Below, piece by piece: positions 35,573 through 42,797 of a stretch of 55,222 nt of DNA. The translations under genes were made by a program, and so were the position numbers. Location: positions 1 through 55,222 of the forward strand of contig NZ_CAUPIY010000013.1 in assembly GCF_963511525.1 (NCBI RefSeq), written 5' to 3'. How positions within the stretch are numbered: position 1 is the first letter of the stretch; every line of letters begins with the position of its first letter. The notes under the pieces were generated by a model, which was given only the letters and a program-made list of their open reading frames with translations, searched no databases and had not been told where the DNA came from. The stretch is from Mobiluncus sp963511525. GTDB taxonomy: Bacteria > Actinomycetota > Actinomycetes > Actinomycetales > Actinomycetaceae.

Positions 35573-36705
35573 GGCCTCTCCTTAGCCGCCGGTATTACCG
35601 CCGTAATAATCCAGCCCTGGGAATTTCTGCCGAAAAGCAGTTCGCCGCCCTCGTCGTTGAGTCTCGACTCTAAATTGCGCAAACCGAATCCGCCTGTCAT
35701 TCCATGATATTCTGAAAGTTCAGAAACCGGATTACTCATCATAATGGTAAGTATGCGTTCTTCATCAAGGCTCATCTCTAATTCGATATACGCCCCTGCA
35801 GGAGCATATTTCAAAGCATTAGTAGCGGCTTCACGAACCACCAGGGAGGCCAGCAGTCGCTGTTGCCTCGTCAAAAGGGAATCCAGCTCAGCATTAGCAT
35901 CTCTTTCCAGAACCATTTCCCGAGCACGTAACATACTGCGAACATCATCTAGTATGTCGGTCAGGCTCGCCGAGACTCGAGTAGTATCGAGATTTAAAAT
36001 GACGGGACGAATTCTGCTGGAGGCTGTCTTGGCTATATCGGATACCAGCTTTAAATCTTGAGGCTTGGCTTCATCTGGGTGTTTAGCAATCCGATCCGCT
36101 AGAATTGCCAGACGAACCAAATCTTTCGCGATAGTATCGTGCAATTCAGCAGCAAGCTCACGACGAATCCTTTCCCCGGAACGCTCAGCTTCCTCTTTTG
36201 CTTGTTGCGATTCCATGGTCATCCGCTCCATGCGCTGATGCTGCCAACGCAAGAAAAAGCCTAATGAAAGTGTTGCCAAAGTATCTAAAATAAAGCTCAG
36301 GACTTGAGCTGTGAGAGGATTCGCAACCAACAGGCTAAAAATTTCCGCAGAGAAAAAAATTGCTAATCCTGGAATAATCCAAGAACGCGCAATCCAGCTA
36401 ATTGAAATAGCGCAAATTCCCCAAATGGCAAAGGAAAAATCGTCGCTAAGAGGTGACAGCAGCAAGCAATCAAAGAAAACTGTATATGCAATGTCGCTCC
36501 AGGGAGAAAACCATGCACAGGATGCCAAAAGTATAACTAGGATGGCAAGAGCCCACATACTTGGGTAATTTGCCACTCTCACGAGTAATCCTGTAACTTC
36601 TAAGAGGCCAAGTACCAAAGCTAAAGACACGAAAATAATCCGCTGGGACAGTCCAGGCTCGGAATAGCGAGGAAAAAGCTTAGGAACTAGGCTCTTGAGA
36701 GGCAT
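35569..36705 (-). CDS. Sensor histidine kinase, NarL/DegS type
   Basis: A 378-aa membrane kinase. About five hydrophobic helices (about residues 22-152) with little extracellular sequence, then a coiled coil and a HisKA_3 dimerisation domain with the phospho-acceptor in ELAAELHDTIAKDL (His about 189). The ATPase domain carries EAATNALKYA (N box) and GGFGLRNLESRL (G box). The many-helix sensor resembles kinases that detect peptides or membrane signals. I start it at ATG 36705, 5 nt after the peptide gene stop; an upstream frame to 36762 would overlap the peptide gene. Confidence 0.9.
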   Translation of the reverse strand: MPLKSLVPKLFPRYSEPGLSQRIIFVSLALVLGLLEVTGLLVRVANYPSMWALAILVILLASCAWFSPWSDIAYTVFFDCLLLSPLSDDFSFAIWGICAISISWIARSWIIPGLAIFFSAEIFSLLVANPLTAQVLSFILDTLATLSLGFFLRWQHQRMERMTMESQQAKEEAERSGERIRRELAAELHDTIAKDLVRLAILADRIAKHPDEAKPQDLKLVSDIAKTASSRIRPVILNLDTTRVSASLTDILDDVRSMLRAREMVLERDANAELDSLLTRQQRLLASLVVREAATNALKYAPAGAYIELEMSLDEERILTIMMSNPVSELSEYHGMTGGFGLRNLESRLNDEGGELLFGRNSQGWIITAVIPAAKERP

Positions 36706-36710
36706 AGTGA

Positions 36711-36902
36711 TTACTTTTTTCTTTCGCAAATCGGCAGGTGTGGCATCAAGGAGCATAGCCAAGGCGCGTATAGCTGTTTGTCATGTCCTGATCCAAAATT
36801 TGAAACATAGTCTTTCCCGGGTGCAACTCCCTCAGCAGGAACCATACCTAAAAGCGCCAACGAAAGACTAAGGCTCATAGCTGCAATTTTACTCGAATTC
36901 AT
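36711..36902 (-). CDS. Small secreted peptide, candidate signal for adjacent kinase
   Basis: A 63-aa precursor with an N-terminal signal peptide (about residues 1-25: short basic start, hydrophobic core AAMSLSLSLALLGM, then PAEG) and a mature part of about 38 residues ending LCSLMPHLPICERKK. Two cysteines (about 50 and 59) could close a ten-residue loop. GGAGA lies 9 nt before the ATG. It is the first gene of the peptide-kinase-regulator set, with the operator motif upstream. It is not a family I know. By position it could be a pheromone or an accessory sensor peptide. Confidence 0.6.
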   Translation of the reverse strand: MNSSKIAAMSLSLSLALLGMVPAEGVAPGKDYVSNFGSGHDKQLYAPWLCSLMPHLPICERKK

Positions 36903-36988
36903 CGCTTATGTTCTCCATTGAAAAAGTCAGAACGTGTGGTCAGCTCTCGCAAGCGGGCTAGAACCAACCGTAAAACCCAAATGTGATC

Positions 36989-36994
36989 TGTGTA
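36989..36994 (-). promoter_or_regulatory. Candidate -10 (TACACA) for peptide-kinase-regulator operon
   Basis: On the minus strand TACACA lies 13 nt downstream of the GGTA-N6-TACC element and about 90 nt before the peptide ATG. It resembles the TATACA at 34840-34845 in the other island promoter. No consensus -35. Confidence 0.3.
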
Positions 36995-37007
36995 ACCTCC
37001 AAATGAA

Positions 37008-37035
37008 GGTACTTTCTTACCTTCAAAAGTTGGTA
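37008..37035 (-). promoter_or_regulatory. Operator-like motif upstream of peptide gene
   Basis: GGTA-CTTTCT-TACC (37008-37021), extended by flanking GAA/TTC to a 10-bp-arm palindrome, runs directly into ACCTTCAAAAGTTGGTA (37019-37035). The latter is the same 17-bp motif found at 34849. TACC-N10-GGTA is itself an inverted pair. Suggests two adjoining dimer sites and autoregulation of the operon. Confidence 0.5.
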
Positions 37036-37087
37036 CTCGGGAGTTCCTGAAATCGTACACACAAATCTTTTGGGTGGCAGTCCCTCT

Positions 37088-37138
37088 GGCTCTACGCCCG
37101 CGAGTTACCAGGTACTCCCCGAAGGCTGGCGTAGAGCC
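37088..37138. repeat. Inverted repeat at right edge of island
   Basis: GGCTCTACGCC (37088-37098) and its complement GGCGTAGAGCC (37128-37138) enclose a smaller TACC-A-GGTA palindrome. It lies between the island promoter and the recO/lctP joint, so it may be a terminator or mark the insertion boundary. Confidence 0.5.
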
Positions 37139-37172
37139 TCACCTAGAAAGCCAGACATGGCATATTGGTTCT

Positions 37173-37687
37173 TGATGAGAACTTTTCGAGATGCGGCCGT
37201 TGTTCTGCGTACCCAGAACCTGGGGGGAAGCTGACCGTATCGTCCCCCGGTTCCTCCCGAGTTTGTCACGGAAAAGCCCGCTGACCTGCGCGTGGGACGG
37301 GTGGCGCTGGCTGTGATGCCCTATGGCTTGGTCATTGTGATTCTTTCTGTGGGGCGAATGGTGCCCCAGGTCGCCAAAGTTTTGACCGCGACGGATCTGC
37401 AGGTCGCCTGGCCCGCTTTGGCAGGACGGGTGGCCAGTCCGGACAAACCGAACGTAGCGGGAAACATCGGCAACATCACCATTCCGATACTGTCCCAACC
37501 GGGAGTATTGATTGCGATGGCGGCGCTGGTAACCGGATTGGTGTTTACCCTAGTTAGCAGCGCCGCCGCGATGGGCGAACCCGAGAAAGAGACTGATCTG
37601 CTTCACGAAGTGCTCGGCTGGTCTTTCTACCTGCTGCTTTTCGCGGTGTTCATCTGTTTTGTCTGGGGCCTGATTTTCCTGGGCTAG
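37173..37687 (+). pseudogene. Chimeric recO'-lctP' relic of a tandem duplication
   Basis: 37173-37243 copies the first 70 bp of recO (38094-38163) with a few changes and one extra G, which frameshifts it. At TATCGT (37238-37243) it switches to the 3' part of lctP: 37238-37558 matches 32877-33197 and 37562-37687 matches about 33573-33698, with a 372-bp in-frame internal deletion between. TATCGT occurs at both parent sites, so this is a microhomology joint. The lctP' part stays open to TAG 37687 but encodes only a fragment of the carrier. Similarity to recO's upstream DNA extends about 20 nt left of 37173. Confidence 0.85.
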
Positions 37688-37773
37688 CCGCTAGCTTTCG
37701 CATTCTTGCCAATTCTAGAATCCAGTACTGCTAGTATTTACCGCAAAGGATTCGCAAAACCGGGGGTGTACAG

Positions 37774-37971
37774 ATGCATGAATGGCAAATCGTCTTCTAT
37801 CTGGTGTTGTCTGTTTATGCTTTCTATGTCCTGTTTTTTCGAGGAGGGACTTTAGTCGTTGCTTTCGCAATCCTGTTGATTTATTCACTGGTTCGGGACC
37901 TTCCGAAAAAAGACCCTCGGAACGATTCACGACCCCCGTTCTTCCGCAAGGACAACAATGACAGGCTCTAA
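37774..37971 (+). CDS. Small membrane protein, hypothetical
   Basis: A 65-aa frame with one or two hydrophobic segments (about residues 5-45) and a polar, basic, Pro/Asp-rich tail (KKDPRNDSRPPF). GGGGGTG lies before the ATG. No family recognised. It sits between the duplication relic and recO in DNA that would have been the original lctP-recO spacer. Could be real but is short. Confidence 0.4.
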   Translation: MHEWQIVFYLVLSVYAFYVLFFRGGTLVVAFAILLIYSLVRDLPKKDPRNDSRPPFFRKDNNDRL

Positions 37972-38092
37972 TCTGTCCTCGATGATGGAATGGTGGAGCG
38001 GAACCAGACTCGGAGGACGGAATGAGTCAGGGGAATCGGGTTACGAAAGAGTGGGAACGGGATTCTTCCGCTTGCTCATGGAATAATGGTCC

Positions 38093-38827
38093 GTGATGAG
38101 AACGTTTCGAGATGCGGCCGTTATTCTGCGCACCCAGGACCTGGGGGAAGCTGACCGTATCGTAACCCTGCTGACCGAAAACCACGGGCTTTTGCGCTGC
38201 GTGGGGCGGGGAGTACGAAAGACCATGTCGCGCCTGGGAGCGCGACTGGAACCTTTTGGAGCAGTCGACATTCAGATTCGCTGGGGCAAGTCCGGCCTGC
38301 ACCATATCGAACAAGTGGAAATCCTGGCTCCTTATGGCCGCAGCCTCGCTAACGATTATTCCCGCTACACCGCCGCCAACCTGATGGTAGAAACCTTGGA
38401 ACGTCTCACCGAGGATTCTTGGACTAATGAGAGGTACTATCACCTGACCGTCGGGGCTTTACACGCTTTGGCGATGGGGCGCCACGAGCCGTCTTTGATT
38501 CTGGATTCCTACCTTCTGCGTCTCATGTCGTTGGCGGGCTGGGCGGCAAGCTGCTGGGATTGTGCGTCTTGTGGGGCCAGGGGTCCACACGTGTACTTTA
38601 ATCCCAGCGGCGGCGGCGCGATGTGTGTAAACTGCAAGCCTACCGGGGCGCGACCGGTTGATTCTGAGACGATGCGTCTGTTGGCGGCTTTGGCTGTCGG
38701 GGATTGGCAAACTGCCCAAGACAGCGAATGGATGGCTCGGGCTGATGCCCACGCCTTAGTCTCGGCTTTCGTGCAGTGGCACGTGGAGCGCCGTCTAAAA
38801 TCCTTGTCCTTGCTGGAACTCGCCTAG
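38093..38827 (+). CDS. recO: DNA repair protein RecO
   Basis: RecO loads RecA onto SSB-coated single strands in the RecFOR pathway. The 244-aa protein has the N-terminal OB-fold start TFRDAAVILRTQDLGEADRIV and a C-terminal helical region containing the zinc-binding cysteines CWDCASCG and CVNC (about residues 157-195), typical of actinobacterial RecO. The start is GTG 38093 or ATG 38096. A degraded copy of its first 70 bp lies at 37173. uppS follows by 8 nt, a common actinobacterial arrangement. Confidence 0.95.
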   Translation: MMRTFRDAAVILRTQDLGEADRIVTLLTENHGLLRCVGRGVRKTMSRLGARLEPFGAVDIQIRWGKSGLHHIEQVEILAPYGRSLANDYSRYTAANLMVETLERLTEDSWTNERYYHLTVGALHALAMGRHEPSLILDSYLLRLMSLAGWAASCWDCASCGARGPHVYFNPSGGGAMCVNCKPTGARPVDSETMRLLAALAVGDWQTAQDSEWMARADAHALVSAFVQWHVERRLKSLSLLELA

Positions 38828-38835
38828 GTTATTGC

Positions 38836-39618
38836 GTGGAAAAATCCTGGGTTCGTCGTATCACCCCGCCGCGGGAGAATCCTGAGTTACCGGCGGGATT
38901 GGCGCGCGCGGCTGCTGCGCACGTGGCAATCATCATGGATGGGAATGGGCGCTGGGCGAACGCGCGGGGTTTGAATCGTACCGCCGGTCACGAGGCGGGG
39001 GAGTACACCCTGATGGACACCATTGCGGGAGCTGTCGAGGCCGGGGTGAAATTCTTGAGTGTGTATGCGTTTTCCACCGAAAACTGGAAACGCAGCCCGG
39101 CAGAGGTGAAGTTCCTGATGGGGTATTCACGCCGGGTGCTGCGGAATCGACGCGATGAACTGAACGCCTGGGGAGTCCGCGTACGGTGGAGTGGGCGGGA
39201 AGGCCGCTTGTGGAAATCGGTCCTCACCGAACTGCGGGCGGCAGAGGCCTTGACCAGGGACAACACCGGCACCCAGCTAATTATGTGCCTCAATTATGGG
39301 GGGCGAGCGGAACTCGCTGACGCGGCTCGGAAACTTGCCCAGCGAGTCGCGGCCGGAACGCTAACACCCGAGCGCATCACCGAGGCTGCTTTCGCTCGGG
39401 AACTGTATCTGCCGGATGTGCCGGATGTTGACCTGCTCATTCGCACTTCCGGGGAGCAGCGCACTTCCAATTTTTTGCCGTGGCAGGCGGCTTATGCGGA
39501 GCTCATTTTCGCCCCCGAGCCGTGGCCTGAGTACGGGCGGGCGGCTCTGTGGCGGGATTTATTGGCCTACCAGCACCGCGACCGCCGTTTCGGCGGCGCG
39601 ATTGACAGGCCGCAGTGA
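38836..39618 (+). CDS. uppS: Isoprenyl (polyprenyl diphosphate) transferase, UppS family
   Basis: A cis-prenyltransferase making the undecaprenyl or decaprenyl diphosphate carrier for cell wall synthesis. The 260-aa protein has VAIIMDGNGRWANARGL (catalytic Asp, about residue 37), FSTENWKRSP, and near the C-terminus LIRTSGEQRTSNFLPWQ and the Mg-binding AELIFAPEPWPE. I start it at GTG 38836 just after recO; in-frame starts further up would overlap recO by about 50 nt. Chain length cannot be told by eye. Confidence 0.93.
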   Translation: MEKSWVRRITPPRENPELPAGLARAAAAHVAIIMDGNGRWANARGLNRTAGHEAGEYTLMDTIAGAVEAGVKFLSVYAFSTENWKRSPAEVKFLMGYSRRVLRNRRDELNAWGVRVRWSGREGRLWKSVLTELRAAEALTRDNTGTQLIMCLNYGGRAELADAARKLAQRVAAGTLTPERITEAAFARELYLPDVPDVDLLIRTSGEQRTSNFLPWQAAYAELIFAPEPWPEYGRAALWRDLLAYQHRDRRFGGAIDRPQ

Positions 39619-39646
39619 CGATTAATCCAAGCGCAGCGGGTGGCCT

Positions 39647-39775
39647 TTGCACGAACGACCGTTTTCAACGCGAAATTTAAGCGCGAACCATTCTCAAAAT
39701 CCCTCAACCTGCGGTAATAAATTCCAGCCGAACCCCGAATCCGGGAAACCGCACTCGAAATCGGTCGTTCGTGCA
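39647..39775. repeat. Long-range 14-bp inverted repeat downstream of uppS
   Basis: TGCACGAACGACCG (39647-39660) and its exact complement CGGTCGTTCGTGCA (39762-39775) enclose about 100 nt with no convincing gene. It could be the ends of a small non-autonomous element, or a structured RNA. No terminal target duplication is obvious. Confidence 0.55.
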
Positions 39776-39870
39776 CAGCCTGACCCAGGCTGAACCCGGT
39801 TTTCCCTAACCTCAACACGAGCACCCATAGAAACAACTCCATCATTCATACCAACAATCTATTTTCGCTT

Positions 39871-39893
39871 TCAAAATACATTAAGGTACGCCG
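39871..39893 (+). repeat. Second copy of the 22-bp motif at 33-54
   Basis: TCAAAATACATTAAGGTACG followed by CCG, one base longer than the copy at 33-54. It ends 5 nt before the -35 box of the protease promoter, so a regulator site is possible. Confidence 0.45.
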
Positions 39894-39898
39894 AAGCC

Positions 39899-39927
39899 TT
39901 GAACAATCCGGAATATTTCTGTATCAT
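39899..39927 (+). promoter_or_regulatory. Promoter of secreted protease gene
   Basis: TTGAAC (39899-39904), a 17-nt spacer, and TATCAT (39922-39927): a good housekeeping-sigma promoter. The ATG is at 39965 with AAAGGAGGG (39952-39960) between. Confidence 0.65.
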
Positions 39928-39964
39928 AGAAGCAGTGTTGGTGTCAAATTTAAAGGAGGGTGTT

Positions 39965-41656
39965 ATGAAACGGGTGTTTTTAGTGCCGGTAGTGGTGGCA
40001 ACTGCATTGGCTCTTGGTGTCTTGGGAGTAAGCTCGCAGGCTTTTTCAAAAGAACTGGAACCTGGTATCGACGATTCCCTTCCAGGATCATCTTTCACGC
40101 AGAGCGTATTGGGGTTCAAAGTTGACGGGGACTTGAGGATTTCTGTAGCTGACGGGGAAATCTATAGCGATTCCGCTTCTGCATCTGACCCCAAGCCCGG
40201 AATATTTCAAGTCGTATATGACGTGGAACTGGGGCACACAATTGCTTCCATAACTAGGGATTCTCCACTGCTGTCAGCGCGGAATGCCTCGGAAAATTTT
40301 GAGAGAACGGGGATTCATCCGCGCAACGTTCCACTTCGGGAAGTTCAGACGGAGTTGCGGGTATCGCGTTACACTTCAGCCCAGATTGAGCAATCCTTAG
40401 CGTCTGTTGAATCATGGTTAATGCATTTTCCCACTGATTCCGCATGGGAATATGCTCCTCTAACTGACAGAATCAAGGTTTATGCTGATTTGCGAGCCTT
40501 GGATAAGGAATTAGTTGAAACTTCAGTTCCAATCACTTTGGTAGATTGCGAAGTGGGACCAGCTGGGACTTTGAGGGATTCAGATGCCTCTGATTCATCC
40601 TCACTGCCACAGAATCGATGGAGTGCTCCTGCGTCACAGGTATACAACTATTACAAGGATGTACCTACCGATGAAATATATGCAGTGCAATATGACGTTA
40701 ATTCAGGGCGAACTATGGCGGTTATTCCTGCTGATTCTAAGTTGTTGGAGGCAAAACAGAGTATTGAAGCATTGAGCGAATCTGGATTTCATATTCAAAA
40801 GGGTTCTGTACCACCTGAATCTATTGAGATGCGAATTTCTAAGTATTCTTTTGACCAAATAAGCCACACAAACAAAATAATTTGGGAATATGTCGAGGAG
40901 AATAATATCTCTGCTGCTTTTGAGTATGATGTTTGGAATGATGCGTTCCTTATTACAACAGATGTCTCAAAAATTAATCTGGGGCAGCTGCCACGAACCC
41001 CTCTACCGTTAATTTTAGAGGACGGTGAGGTCTCTCCGGCTTATTTTAAGGAAGGTGCTACAGCTCCTTTCAATGGAGGCACAACAATTTATAATCCCTC
41101 AAACTCGCGTTGCACTAGCGGTATCCCCGCGCGTAATTCTGCTGGAACACCTGGTCTTTTTACTGCGGGGCATTGCTTTTCTGGTGGCGAATCGGTATGG
41201 ACTTCAAAGCGCCATGACAGTACACGCAGACTCGGCCGGGTTTCCCACACATTTGGGTATCCCACTGTCGATGCGCAATTTATCAGTACGGGCGCAAGCT
41301 ACTCGTCGAGTATCACTTCGTGGAGTGGAAGAAATTATCCTGTAGTGGGTGTTTATGATCCTCCTGTTGGACAACGGATTTGTTATACGGGATCCTCCAG
41401 TGGCGTGCAATGTGGCAACTATGTGGTGAGTAAAAACGCGACGTACTATTTCAGTAATCCGTACGTATCATTCTCAGGTGCCATAAGAATTGAAGGAGGA
41501 AAAACTGTACAACACGGTGATTCGGGTGGTCCTACCTACGGAACTTTTGGGCAGGATGCAAAAGTGACGGGTTTGGTTTCTGGATTTGCCGGTTCTTCAA
41601 GCTACATTCAGCCCTGGACACGGGTCGCCAGCATCTATAACGCCAGCTTGTTTTGA
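39965..41656 (+). CDS. Secreted trypsin-fold (S1) protease with two pro-domains
   Basis: A 563-aa exported serine protease. Signal peptide about residues 1-30. Two related domains follow, about residues 80-200 and 225-350: each has a YDVxxGxT strand (VVYDVELGHT; VQYDVNSGRT), a LRVSRYTSAQ or MRISKYSFDQ repeat, and ends in LxxCEVGPA or LEDGEVSPA. The catalytic domain (about 365-563) has TAGHCF (His), VDAQF (Asp) and GDSGGP (Ser), as in alpha-lytic/streptogrisin-like enzymes made with pro-regions. No LPXTG anchor, so it is probably released. It is noticeably AT-richer than its neighbours, suggesting acquisition. Substrate unknown; host proteins are possible. Confidence 0.85.
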   Translation: MKRVFLVPVVVATALALGVLGVSSQAFSKELEPGIDDSLPGSSFTQSVLGFKVDGDLRISVADGEIYSDSASASDPKPGIFQVVYDVELGHTIASITRDSPLLSARNASENFERTGIHPRNVPLREVQTELRVSRYTSAQIEQSLASVESWLMHFPTDSAWEYAPLTDRIKVYADLRALDKELVETSVPITLVDCEVGPAGTLRDSDASDSSSLPQNRWSAPASQVYNYYKDVPTDEIYAVQYDVNSGRTMAVIPADSKLLEAKQSIEALSESGFHIQKGSVPPESIEMRISKYSFDQISHTNKIIWEYVEENNISAAFEYDVWNDAFLITTDVSKINLGQLPRTPLPLILEDGEVSPAYFKEGATAPFNGGTTIYNPSNSRCTSGIPARNSAGTPGLFTAGHCFSGGESVWTSKRHDSTRRLGRVSHTFGYPTVDAQFISTGASYSSSITSWSGRNYPVVGVYDPPVGQRICYTGSSSGVQCGNYVVSKNATYYFSNPYVSFSGAIRIEGGKTVQHGDSGGPTYGTFGQDAKVTGLVSGFAGSSSYIQPWTRVASIYNASLF

Positions 41657-41954
41657 ATAAAGAGGTGTTTTGTTTTCTTTCTTATCCCAGTTTATGTAGG
41701 CAAATGGTATCGTACTGATGCTAGGCGGTAGCTTTGTATCAGACTAAACTGATTGCATTACACATCTATACTGTGTGCTGTTCTAATAATTATTTTTAGC
41801 TATTAATGGATGAGTTTTCGGTCAGTGAGGTTGACTTTAGAACAATGCAATAGGTGGATGGGGATGAATCGGATTTTTCTCTTTTGGGTTCTCGCTAGAA
41901 CTATGTTCCCAAGTTAATCTTGGTTGGATTTCGCTTTCTTGTGCTTCTTTTCCC
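41657..41954. other. AT-rich intergenic spacer
   Basis: About 300 nt between the protease stop and the convergent cysE stop. I see no gene, tRNA or strong hairpin. A T-rich stretch directly after the protease stop (TGTTTTGTTTTCTTTC) may aid termination. Confidence 0.5.
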
Positions 41955-42572
41955 CTAGATAAACAGCGAGGGATCGATGTTCATATCGGGACTGACCGGT
42001 TTCTTGGGATTGCGCAGTTTTGCCGGCACTCCCAGGGCGATACGTCCAGGCGGAACATCCTTAACGACCACGGCATTGGCACCGATTTTGGCGCCGTCTC
42101 CGATGTTGATGGCGCCCAGGACTTTTGCGCCGGCCCCCACCATGACCTCATTGCCCAAGGTCGGGTGGCGTTTGCCCTTGTTCATGGACTGCCCGCCCAG
42201 GGTCACCCCGTGAAAAATCAAGCAGTCCTCGCCAACCACCGCGGTTTCCCCAATGACCACCCCGGTGGCGTGGTCGATAAAGAGTCGGCGTCCAATGGTC
42301 GCGGCCGGGTGGATGTCCACACCCGTGATGAGGCGCGCGAATTCCTGAATCAGGCGCGCAATCATTTTAAAACCATTGACCCAGAACCGATTGGACAGCC
42401 GGTGTGCCCACAGGGCGTGAACCCCCGGGTAAGTCAGCGCGACTTCCAAGCGTCCGCGCGCGGCAGGGTCGCGTTTCAAGGCCGTGTCCAAGTCCTCCAA
42501 CAGCAAATCCCGCACACCGAGTTTATATGCGGGCAGGTGCCGTGGTGGGGTGGTGCGTTTCACGAAAGTCAT
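41955..42572 (-). CDS. cysE: Serine O-acetyltransferase
   Basis: Acetylates serine to O-acetylserine, the acceptor for sulfide in cysteine synthesis. At 205 aa it is the short EpsC/actinobacterial form: an N-terminal helical part (DLDTALKRDPAARGRLEVAL), then a left-handed beta-helix of hexapeptide repeats with IDHATGVVIGETAVVG, HGVTLGG and KIGANAVVVKDVPPG. The cysK gene lies 225 nt upstream on the same strand, so the two consecutive steps are clustered. Confidence 0.94.
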   Translation of the reverse strand: MTFVKRTTPPRHLPAYKLGVRDLLLEDLDTALKRDPAARGRLEVALTYPGVHALWAHRLSNRFWVNGFKMIARLIQEFARLITGVDIHPAATIGRRLFIDHATGVVIGETAVVGEDCLIFHGVTLGGQSMNKGKRHPTLGNEVMVGAGAKVLGAINIGDGAKIGANAVVVKDVPPGRIALGVPAKLRNPKKPVSPDMNIDPSLFI

Positions 42573-42797
42573 CAGGACGGGTACTTCCTCTGGTTGTTTG
42601 AGCGACCGGACGCTAACTATTCTAGGCTATCGTTCCCGAGGTTCGTTTCGGGCGTGTCGTTTTGAGCCAGTTCTAGCGGCTCTGTTTGAGCCAGTCCGGG
42701 CCAGCCTGGGCGAGTTTTGGTGGGTCGGGTCGTTCCGTTTATCTCGTCAAAACTGCACAAGGCCGGTGGGTTCGATTTGCCTGACTGCCGCGGTTCC

